Below are positions 7,620 to 13,409 of a stretch of 13,409 nucleotides of DNA, one piece after another. The position numbers were made by a program, and so were the translations under genes. This stretch comes from Phycisphaerales bacterium. Its GTDB lineage: Bacteria; Planctomycetota; Phycisphaerae; Phycisphaerales; UBA1924. The stretch is taken from assembly GCA_007124345.1 (NCBI GenBank), contig SLFH01000333.1, positions 1 to 13,409 of the forward strand. The letters are read 5' to 3'. Position 1 is the stretch's first letter, and every line of letters begins with the position of its first letter. The notes under the pieces were generated by a model. The model ran no database searches. It saw nothing but the letters and a program-made list of their open reading frames with translations, and was not told the DNA's origin.

Positions 7620-10175
7620 TCAGGCCGCGTCGCGACGGCGCTCGTGCGACTGCTCTCTCGGGTCGACCCACTGGGCCTCGTCGAGGAGGATGTCGAGCTT
7701 GGTCCGCAGCTCGTGGTCGCGGCTGGCCTTGGCCATCTTCCGCCAGATCGTCGCGCCGAGCATCAGTGTCAGCAACGCGGCGAGGCACACCCCCACCGCC
7801 GCGTACATCGGGCGGCTGGAATCGAGCGGCTCTCCGGCGACCGGCGCTTCGGCCATCGCGGTGGTGACGCCCACAGCGCGTCGCTGCCTTGCGGCGTTTG
7901 ACTCTGAGATCAGCGCTCTGGCGATGGTGTCCAGCTCGCGTTCGGTCTGGGCCTTGCCCGGCCCGCGCAGCTCCAGTTCCAGACGCCCGGGATCGACCGA
8001 GAGCTGGGTCATGTCGCGGGTGAGGCGGTGGGCGAGCGTTCCGGCCTCGGACCGCTCGATCAGGCCCCGCTGGGTTAGGCGGTCGGCGGCCCGCTCAAGG
8101 AAACGCGGATCGCTCAGCAGTTCGATGTGGTAGCGCTGCCACTCGGCCCGTTCATCGTTGGAGATCCGTCTGCCGTCGGCCTCGGCGACGATGACGGTTC
8201 GGGCGGCGTAGGTCGCAGGGGCCGCATGGCCTGCGATCATCCACGACAGGGCCGAGAGGGCGAGCAGGGTGACGGCGCCGGCCGCGACGAGCCACCCCGC
8301 GCGCGTGGCGGCCCGCTTGGACTCGATTTTCTCGCGGAGCTCTTCTGTCTCCCGCCTGGCGGCGAGCACTTCGGCCCGCATCGACAGGACTTCCTCGCAC
8401 TGGGCGAAGCGCTGGGTGAGCAGCTCGCTCGCCTTGCGGATCTTGGCCGACTGGCGGTTGATGAGCTTCTTGCAGAGCTGGAGGCGTTCGCGCCGGCGGC
8501 GGACCCAGTCGTTGCTCGACACGGCGCTGGGGTGGGCGCCGATGTCCGCGCGGGCGCGGTCGAGGCCCGATTCGAGATCGCTGATCCGCTGGTGGGCCTC
8601 TTCGAGCTGGCCCTCGGCGATCTCGAGCCGCTGGGCGAGGTCGTCGCGCTCGTGCTCGGCCTTGACCTTGCCGACGCGGTGCTGCTCGGCGGCTTCGGAC
8701 TTCTCCTGCAGCTTGCGGTCCAGCGCCGTCAGCTCGCCGGTGAGGCGGTCGACCTCGGCGAAGAGCTGGGCCGTCTGCTCGTCCGCGTCGGTCGAGAGGT
8801 GCTCACGCTCGCGCGTCGCACGCTCCAGATCGACTTCGAGCTTCGCGGCGTTGTCGCTCAGCTCGGCGATTCGTGATTCGAGCTCGGCGGCGCGCTGCGA
8901 GAGCGCGACGCGTTCTTCTTCCAGCGCCCGGCGCTGCTTGCCGAGGTTGGCCGCGGCTTCGGCGGCCTTGGCGTGGTCGGACCTGGCGTGATCGGCCTCG
9001 GCCTCGGCCTCGGTGACCTTGTAACGCAGCGCCGAGACTTCCGAGCGTAGGGCGTCGGCGTGCTCCTGCATCCGCTCGCGTTCGGCGACGGACTGTTCGA
9101 GCTCCAGACGCAATGTCTCGGCGTCGCCGATCTCGTCGGCGCGTTCTTCCAGCTCGCTCTCGCGTTGGCCGAGTTCGTCGGCGAGGCCGTCCAGCTCGGC
9201 CTTGCGTCCGTCGAGCGCCTCGCGCTCCCGGCGGATCTGCTCCTCGAACTCGCTGCGCCGCGTTTGGAGGGCCTCGGCCTCGGCTTCCAGCGCCGACTCG
9301 CGCCGGCCGAGTTCCTGGTCGCGCTTGGAAGATGCCTCTTCCTGCTCGACTGCCCGGCGCTCGCGCTCGTCCAGAGCCGCACGCTCCTCGTCGCAGCGTC
9401 CGCGGAAGCGGCGCTCTTCCTCTTCAAGCTCCGAGACCCGTTCGAGGACCCGGGCCTCGCGTTCGCCGAGCTCCTCGTCGCGGGCCTCGATCGACCGGCG
9501 CCGGTCTTCGAGCTCGGCCTCGTCACAGGCGAGCTTTTCTTGCCCGGATTCGATCGACTGCCTGTCTCGCTCCAGCGCGTCTTTCGCTTCCTGGATGGAG
9601 GCCCGCTCGTCGTCGATCGCGCGGCGATCTTCGTCCAAGCGGTCGCGTGCCTCGTTGAGATCCGCCTCGGCCTGCTCGCGCTCCCCCGCCAGCCGTTCCC
9701 GCTCCTCTTCCAAGGCGCGGCGTTGCTCGGCGAGTTCCTGCTGGAGGGCCCGCACCGATTCCCGCTCGGAGGCGATTTCTTCCCGGACCCGACCCAGCTC
9801 TTCCTTGCTCGCCTCCTCGGCCTCAAGGAACGAAGTCTCTCGGCGGTCGAGTATTGCGGCTTGCTCGTCGAGTTCTTGGACCCTGGCCTCCAGCAAGGAT
9901 CGGCGCTGGGCGAGTTCGGCCTCGGCCTGCTCGGAGCGGTCTGAGATCTCCTGCTCAAGGGTGTCCAGCACGCGGGAGCGTTCGTCGAGCTCTCGCTTGC
10001 GGTGGTCGAGGATCGCCATCTCGCGCCGATGCAGCTCGTGAGCCTTCTTCAGGGCGGTGAGCTGGGCCTCGACATCCGTAATGATGCCGAACAGGTCCTC
10101 CGGCATCCCGTCTGGATGGCCCCCGTTGGGAGACTGGGGCCCCGTCTCCGGATTGTGGCGGGATGCTGGGTCCAT
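7620..10175 (-). CDS. Giant coiled-coil protein with Wzz-like two-TM module
   Basis: From ATG 10175 the protein has 851 residues. Residues ~35-620 are an almost unbroken Glu/Arg/Ala/Leu heptad coiled coil (LEEERERLAGEREQAEADL, LDERERRAVEQEEASSKRD), rich in charge and nearly free of Pro. A basic stretch, WVRRRRERLQLCKKLI, precedes TM1 at about 626-649. Then comes a ~140-residue segment that would lie outside the cytoplasmic membrane, TM2 at about 790-811, and a 40-residue charged tail. The inter-TM segment (YAARTVIVAEADG, RYHIELLSDPRFLERAADRL) resembles the start of Wzz/GumC-type chain-length regulator domains. I infer a membrane-anchored cytoplasmic filament or scaffold, possibly linked to polysaccharide export. 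No kinase or enzymatic motif is visible. A TTG at 10268 would extend the frame through a hairpin region and is less likely. ATG 10106 is another candidate. Confidence 0.85.
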   Translation of the reverse strand: MDPASRHNPETGPQSPNGGHPDGMPEDLFGIITDVEAQLTALKKAHELHRREMAILDHRKRELDERSRVLDTLEQEISDRSEQAEAELAQRRSLLEARVQELDEQAAILDRRETSFLEAEEASKEELGRVREEIASERESVRALQQELAEQRRALEEERERLAGEREQAEADLNEARDRLDEDRRAIDDERASIQEAKDALERDRQSIESGQEKLACDEAELEDRRRSIEARDEELGEREARVLERVSELEEEERRFRGRCDEERAALDERERRAVEQEEASSKRDQELGRRESALEAEAEALQTRRSEFEEQIRREREALDGRKAELDGLADELGQRESELEERADEIGDAETLRLELEQSVAERERMQEHADALRSEVSALRYKVTEAEAEADHARSDHAKAAEAAANLGKQRRALEEERVALSQRAAELESRIAELSDNAAKLEVDLERATREREHLSTDADEQTAQLFAEVDRLTGELTALDRKLQEKSEAAEQHRVGKVKAEHERDDLAQRLEIAEGQLEEAHQRISDLESGLDRARADIGAHPSAVSSNDWVRRRRERLQLCKKLINRQSAKIRKASELLTQRFAQCEEVLSMRAEVLAARRETEELREKIESKRAATRAGWLVAAGAVTLLALSALSWMIAGHAAPATYAARTVIVAEADGRRISNDERAEWQRYHIELLSDPRFLERAADRLTQRGLIERSEAGTLAHRLTRDMTQLSVDPGRLELELRGPGKAQTERELDTIARALISESNAARQRRAVGVTTAMAEAPVAGEPLDSSRPMYAAVGVCLAALLTLMLGATIWRKMAKASRDHELRTKLDILLDEAQWVDPREQSHERRRDAA

Positions 10176-10236
10176 TGGCTGCTGATCGCCGAGGCCGCGG
10201 CGAGAGATCCTCCCGGCGTCTATCGGCAGGTCGAAA

Positions 10237-10254
10237 GGCCCGCTGAACCGGGCC
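10237..10254 (-). promoter_or_regulatory. Hairpin plus short T run in the leader of the coiled-coil gene
   Basis: On the minus strand GGCCCG, GTTCAG loop, CGGGCC is followed directly by TTTCG. It has the form of a weak intrinsic terminator about 60 bases upstream of the preferred ATG at 10175. It could be an attenuator for the coiled-coil gene. Its position also argues against the upstream TTG start at 10268. Confidence 0.35.
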
Positions 10255-10364
10255 CAGCCGAGTGGCAATCCAGATTCACGAGTCTTGATTTCATCCGGAA
10301 AATTGCGTGGATTGACGGAATGGCCGGGAATAGGGCCGGTTGTTTCGATATTCTGTGCCTCTAG

Positions 10365-10419
10365 CCGCGAGTCTTGTCGTCGCGGAACAGCACCATCTCG
10401 CCCGGCCGATAACCGGGCG
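10365..10419 (+). promoter_or_regulatory. Two stem-loops in the leader of the Cys-rich repeat gene
   Basis: CCGCGA/TCGCGG (10365-10370/10380-10385, 9-nt loop) is followed by CGCCCGG/CCGGGCG (10399-10405/10413-10419, 7-nt loop CCGATAA). The second ends 8 bases before the purine-rich AGGAGAA that precedes the start codon. Both are perfect stems. They may stabilise the messenger, present the ribosome site, or act as a regulatory RNA. No known riboswitch class is recognised. Confidence 0.4.
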
Positions 10420-10441
10420 TCGCCAGTAGGAGAACCAGGAC

Positions 10442-11059
10442 ATGAAATCGATCTGTCGCAGAGGAATGAGCACGGCCGCAGCGATCGCCGGGGTTGTCGG
10501 CGTTCTGGCCCTTGGCGTCGCCGGGTACACGATGCTCTCTGGCGAGTGCGGGCTGAGCGCTTGCACCGTCAAGGATGACGCCGCGGTCCAGACCGTCGCC
10601 GCGTCGAAGAGTTGCTCGAGCTGCGAGAGCAAGGGCGGTTGCGGCGGTGAAGCCGAGGTCGTCCTCGCTTCGGCCGAGAAGTCCGACTGTGCCCAGACCT
10701 GCGGCGGCGAGGTCGCCGCGGGCTGCGACGGCATCTGCGACGATCTGAACAAGAACCAGGGCAAGATCATGGCCGCTTCGGCTCCCGCCAAGTCTGACTG
10801 CGCTCAGACCTGCGGCGGCGAGGTCGCCAAGGGCTGCGACGGCATCTGCGACGATCTGAACAAGAACCAGGGCAAGGTCCTGGCCGCTTCGACCAGCGAG
10901 GCCAAGGGCTGCTGCCCGCTGATGGGCGCCGAGGTCGTGACCGCCAGCGCCACCAGCGATTGCGCCTCCAAGTGCGAGGGCGCCAAGAGCTGCTCGGACG
11001 AGAAGAAGTCCGAGTGCAAGAAGGCCGACTGCCCCATGGCCGTCGCCTCCAACGACTGA
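10442..11059 (+). CDS. Exported cysteine-rich twin-CX3C repeat protein, function unknown
   Basis: The 205-residue protein begins with a basic n-region and hydrophobic helix (MSTAAAIAGVVGVLALGVAG, about 9-28), a signal peptide or membrane anchor. There are 21 cysteines in total, 20 of them after the helix. Two tandem units of exactly 37 residues (80-116 and 117-153) share KSDCAQTCGGEVA, then GCDGICDDLNKNQGK. Each contains CX3C-X7-CX3C (Cys83/87/95/99 and 120/124/132/136). Flanking parts carry SCSSC with GGC, GCCPLMGAEVV, DCASKC and a Lys/Cys-rich tail (KSECKKADC) before the C-terminus AVASND. I do not recognise the family. Metal binding or a disulfide-stabilised surface role are possibilities only. 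AGGA sits close to the ATG, and a strong terminator follows, so it is a monocistronic unit, divergent from the coiled-coil gene. Confidence 0.85.
   Translation: MKSICRRGMSTAAAIAGVVGVLALGVAGYTMLSGECGLSACTVKDDAAVQTVAASKSCSSCESKGGCGGEAEVVLASAEKSDCAQTCGGEVAAGCDGICDDLNKNQGKIMAASAPAKSDCAQTCGGEVAKGCDGICDDLNKNQGKVLAASTSEAKGCCPLMGAEVVTASATSDCASKCEGAKSCSDEKKSECKKADCPMAVASND
10679..10900 (+). repeat. Two tandem 111-bp in-frame repeats in the Cys-rich gene
   Basis: Copy 1 spans 10679-10789 and copy 2 spans 10790-10900, both starting at an AAG codon and exactly 37 codons long. From the GAC codon through GGCAAG they differ at only four bases over about 80 nt: two silent third positions and an Ala-to-Lys change. 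The last four codons diverge. This is a recent in-frame duplication. Confidence 0.93.
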
Positions 11060-11084
11060 TCGATCCCGCTACACGATCAATGCC

Positions 11085-11120
11085 GCACCGGCCGGGCCAG
11101 CCCCGGCCGGTGTTGTTTTT
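11085..11120 (+). terminator. Intrinsic terminator after the Cys-rich gene
   Basis: CACCGGCCGGG (11086-11096) pairs with CCCGGCCGGTG (11102-11112) around a 5-nt loop, with a G:T pair extending the base. TTGTTTTT follows. The stem is eleven perfect base pairs and starts 26 bases after the stop codon. Confidence 0.92.
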
Positions 11121-11183
11121 GGACCGCCCCGCCCGAGCGGGCGCGTTTGACCCCGGGCTGGCGCACGCCCACACTCTCGGGCC

Positions 11184-12095
11184 ATGCGCCCCGTCCTCAT
11201 CGAGACCGAACGCCTCCGCCTCGCCTTGCTGCCCAAGCTCGGGGCCTCGGTCGGCGGTCTGTTGAGACGGACGGACGATGGCTCGTGGACACCCGTGCTG
11301 CGGCCGACATCTGAGAACCCTTCGTCGTTTCTCGATACCTCGATGTACCTGCTTGCGCCGTGGTCGAACCGCGTGCGCGACGGCCGGTTCCGCTTTGCGG
11401 GGCGTGAGCACCGGCTGCACATCGACTGGCCTCAGGAAGGCTGCGCCATCCACGGGCTCGTGAAGAACCGGGCCTGGGAGATCCTCGAACGCACGCCTGT
11501 TTCGGCGTGGTTTCAGACCGACTCGCGCTGGTGGCCAGAGGATGAAGTAGACGGCGAAGCGCCGTTCATCGACCACTTCCACGCCCGCGTCGGGTACGAG
11601 TTGACAGACTCCTCGATGGCCGCCCGCCTTGAGCTGCGCAACGCCGGCTCGGTGACGATGCCCTGCGGCATCGGCTTCCACCCCCACTTTGCCGCGCCCG
11701 CGGGGACGACGCTCCGCTGCGGCGTCGTGGCCCGCTACCCGGCCGATCGCTGCCTGCCGATCGCCCCCCCCGCCGCCGATGAGACGACCGAAAGGCTGAA
11801 GCGGGGCGTCATCACCGACACGCTCTCGCTGGACGACTGCTTCCTCGGCTCTGCCGACGGCGCGACGCTCACCGGCCCGCAAGGCGGCGTCCGGCTCTCG
11901 TGCTCGCGTTCGCTCACGCACACGGTCATCTACGCTCCCGGTGGGGAAAAGGGAGAGAACTTCGTGTGCGTTGAGCCGGTCACCATGGCCAACGACGGGT
12001 TCAACCTGCTCGGCAAGGGCTGGCGCGACGGGGTGCGGGAGCTCAAGCCGGGCGACACACTCATCGCCTCGATGAACATCACGCTGATCGACTGA
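11184..12095 (+). CDS. Aldose 1-epimerase (galactose mutarotase) family protein
   Basis: The 303-residue protein matches the GalM-type beta-sandwich epimerases in length and motifs. PWSNRVRDGRF (59-69) carries the substrate-binding Asn-Arg. IHGLVKNRAWEI (89-100) carries the first active-site His (H90). IGFHPHF (163-169) carries the catalytic His acid (H166). FVCVEPVTMANDGFNLL (260-276) carries the catalytic Glu base (E264). All the catalytic positions I can locate are present. It should interconvert alpha and beta anomers of an aldose in the cytoplasm; the exact sugar cannot be told from sequence. No signal peptide is seen. ATG 11184 has no clear Shine-Dalgarno, so initiation may be leaderless or weak. 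The next gene begins 22 bases after its stop, on the same strand. Confidence 0.92.
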   Translation: MRPVLIETERLRLALLPKLGASVGGLLRRTDDGSWTPVLRPTSENPSSFLDTSMYLLAPWSNRVRDGRFRFAGREHRLHIDWPQEGCAIHGLVKNRAWEILERTPVSAWFQTDSRWWPEDEVDGEAPFIDHFHARVGYELTDSSMAARLELRNAGSVTMPCGIGFHPHFAAPAGTTLRCGVVARYPADRCLPIAPPAADETTERLKRGVITDTLSLDDCFLGSADGATLTGPQGGVRLSCSRSLTHTVIYAPGGEKGENFVCVEPVTMANDGFNLLGKGWRDGVRELKPGDTLIASMNITLID

Positions 12096-12117
12096 AGATC
12101 CGCCAGGGAGCAACGCC

Positions 12118-12543
12118 GTGACGACCTATCTCCTCAAGACCGAGCCGGACGACTACAGCTACGACGACCTCGTCAAAGAGAAACGCTGCGCGTGGACGGG
12201 CGTGAAGAACCCGGCGGCGCAGGCGAACATGCGCACGATGAAAAAGGGCGACGAGGCCTTTATCTACCACACGGGCAACGAGAAGGCGATCGTCGGCCTC
12301 GCCAAAGTCGTCAGCGATGCGTACCCGGACCCCGACAACCCGGGCGAGCTCACCAGCGGCGAGCCGAAGTTCGTGCTGATCGACCTCGCCCCGTCGAAGA
12401 AGGCCGAGACACCCGTCACGCTCAAGGCGATCAAGGCGGACGAACGCTTCGCCGACTTCGCGCTCGTCAAGCAGTCGCGCCTGAGCGCGATGCCCGTGCC
12501 CAAGGACCTCGACAAGCTGCTGCGGAAGATTGCCGGGCTCTGA
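12118..12543 (+). CDS. EVE domain-containing protein
   Basis: The 141-residue protein is almost entirely one EVE (PUA/YTH-like) domain. It opens with YLLKTEPDDYSYDDL, then CAWTGVKNPAAQANMRTMKKGDEAFIYHTGN, read in parts as W-x-G-V-x-N and M-K-x-G-D-x-x-F-x-Y-H. IVGLAKVVSDAYPDP comes next, and PVTLKAIKADERF and LVKQSRLSAMPV close it. The aromatic cage residues expected to hold a modified base (Trp near residue 26, Tyr/His in IYH) are present. The family binds modified nucleobases in DNA or RNA; the physiological target of stand-alone bacterial copies is not settled. The start is GTG at 12118 with AGGGAG eight bases upstream. It is probably co-transcribed with the epimerase, an association without obvious functional logic, and it is tail-to-tail with the TssC-like gene. 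Confidence 0.94.
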   Translation: MTTYLLKTEPDDYSYDDLVKEKRCAWTGVKNPAAQANMRTMKKGDEAFIYHTGNEKAIVGLAKVVSDAYPDPDNPGELTSGEPKFVLIDLAPSKKAETPVTLKAIKADERFADFALVKQSRLSAMPVPKDLDKLLRKIAGL

Positions 12544-12567
12544 GCGATCCGGGCGCGAGGGCCGGAG

Positions 12568-13409
12568 TCAGGACTCTGAGCCGATGGGCGGCTCCCCGCC
12601 GTTGATCGTCTGCATCGCGCCGAACCTCGCGGCGTCGCGCCCCTTGATCGACAGCACCGGGATCAGCCCGCACGATCGGAGCCGCGCCAACGCACGCTCG
12701 CCGAGGTACGCCTCGGCGCTGGGCACGACGCGGCCGTCGGGCAGCGCGTGCATCGGCAGGGTGTCAAAGTCGCCAGCGGCCGACGCGTCGAACCCCCAGC
12801 CCTGCATACTGAACCGCTCGCCGAGCATCGCGACGACGCCGACACTGGCCGGGCCCCAGAGGTACGCCTCGTGAGCACGCTGTGTGCCGAGGGCCTCGGG
12901 CTCGATCTCTTCAAAGTCGAAGGCATCGATGGGATCGGTCGCGCCGCCGTAGGGCAGGCGGACCATCACACGTGGCGTGGTGAGCATCAGCCATGAGGCC
13001 TCTTGTGTGCTGCGGAGGACTCCGAACCCCTCGTCGGGCTCGCCCCAGCTCTCGGGCTCGGGCGAGGCGGCGACGGACGCACACCCCGCGACATCCGGAT
13101 CGACCGAGGCGATGACCGGGGCGCCGCAGGTTGCGCCGATGGCGCCGAGCCCGCGGAGCGTTCTCACGTCGTGTTCGCCCGGCCCGAACCGGTGCAGCGG
13201 GCAGATCACGCTCCAAGGCTCGTCGCCGATGCGGTCGCTCAGCAGCAGCTTCGCGAGTGCCGACGCCCCCGGGCCGCCCGCGAGATCGGCTTCGAGCTCG
13301 GCCTTGGAGAGATCGAGGATGTCGATCGTCAGCGTCTCGTCGGTCTCAAGGCGGGTGATCAGCGTGTGCAGGCTGCGCCAGGCGGTCTCGACGGTTCTGA
13401 AGCCGTCCG
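12568..13409 (-). CDS. tssC: TssC-like type VI secretion sheath large subunit, 5' end outside window
   Basis: The frame is open through the right edge; 279 residues are visible and the GTG at 13209 is internal. The first visible residues, DGFRTVETAWRSLHTLI then ETDETLTIDILDLSKAEL, match the WRGLHYLV..ETDETLKIRVLNVSKKEL stretch of TssC/VipB. Further matches are APVIASVDPDVAG, the ST-EAS--MLTTPRVMVRLPYG segment, TDPIDAFDFEE, YLWGPAS, LPMHALPDGRVV and ALARLRSCGLIPVLSIKGRDAARFGA. TssC and TssB form the contractile sheath of the type VI secretion system in the cytoplasm. The protein ends about 15 residues after the GFIPL..KGTD..AF-GAQ landmark, so the C-terminal ~130 residues (second VipB domain) are missing. 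The EVE gene occupies the DNA beyond. It could be a divergent sheath paralogue rather than the main subunit. Confidence 0.85.
   Translation of the reverse strand, partial: DGFRTVETAWRSLHTLITRLETDETLTIDILDLSKAELEADLAGGPGASALAKLLLSDRIGDEPWSVICPLHRFGPGEHDVRTLRGLGAIGATCGAPVIASVDPDVAGCASVAASPEPESWGEPDEGFGVLRSTQEASWLMLTTPRVMVRLPYGGATDPIDAFDFEEIEPEALGTQRAHEAYLWGPASVGVVAMLGERFSMQGWGFDASAAGDFDTLPMHALPDGRVVPSAEAYLGERALARLRSCGLIPVLSIKGRDAARFGAMQTINGGEPPIGSES

Noticed and set aside
9060..9944. Open frame on the plus strand rich in Leu/Phe
   Set aside because: It is antisense to the heptad repeats of the coiled-coil gene. The Leu/Phe periodicity is the complement of Glu/Lys codons.
10312..10354. TTGACG and TATTCT as a sigma-70 promoter for the Cys-rich gene
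   Set aside because: The spacing is 31 bases, far from 16-18, and neither hexamer has a partner at the right distance.
10679..10900. CRISPR-like direct repeats
   Set aside because: There are only two units, abutting without spacers and in frame inside a coding gene.
12568..13209. A complete 213-codon gene starting at GTG 13209
   Set aside because: The frame stays open to the window edge and the upstream residues (WRSLH, TLTIDILDLSKAEL) match TssC, so the GTG is internal.

Overview
The window is GC-rich, gene-dense bacterial DNA and most likely comes from the Planctomycetota, probably a Phycisphaerae-type organism. Four things point there: a receptor-type Ser/Thr kinase C-terminus (a DIRRHL stretch before the membrane segment, then TPR-like repeats), a planctomycete-style prepilin with an H-X9-D(L)G signature, a DUF1570-type HExxH protein, and an ECF sigma/membrane anti-sigma pair. 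The assignment is inferred from gene families; there is no rRNA here to confirm it.

Left part (1-5000): the 3' end of the kinase gene on +; a tRNA-Ala(UGC) on -; a + pair encoding a secreted DUF1570-like putative metallopeptidase and an outer-membrane beta-barrel protein; then, on -, a secreted cyclophilin-type peptidyl-prolyl isomerase that converges on the barrel gene. Upstream of the isomerase on the same strand is a prepilin-like gene. Everything except the tRNA in this part concerns the cell envelope or signalling.

Middle (5930-7600): an ECF sigma factor gene is divergent from the prepilin gene and overlaps its anti-sigma gene by 4 bases (ATGA). The pair ends at a strong intrinsic terminator. 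A minus-strand gene of about 850 codons follows (7620-10175). It encodes a very long coiled coil followed by a Wzz-like two-TM module. Divergent from it is a short gene for an exported protein with 21 cysteines and two near-identical 37-residue repeats, each carrying CX3C-X7-CX3C. That gene has a hairpin-rich leader and its own strong terminator.

Right part (11184-13409): a galactose-mutarotase-like epimerase gene and an EVE-domain gene form a two-gene + unit. Tail-to-tail with it is the 3' portion of a TssC-like (type VI secretion sheath large subunit) gene on -. That gene stops before the usual C-terminal sheath domain.

The most novel items are the twin-CX3C repeat protein with its structured leader, the coiled-coil/Wzz-like fusion, and the C-terminally short TssC-like protein. 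No gap between genes exceeds 300 bases, and I saw no insertion sequence, CRISPR array or integrase.
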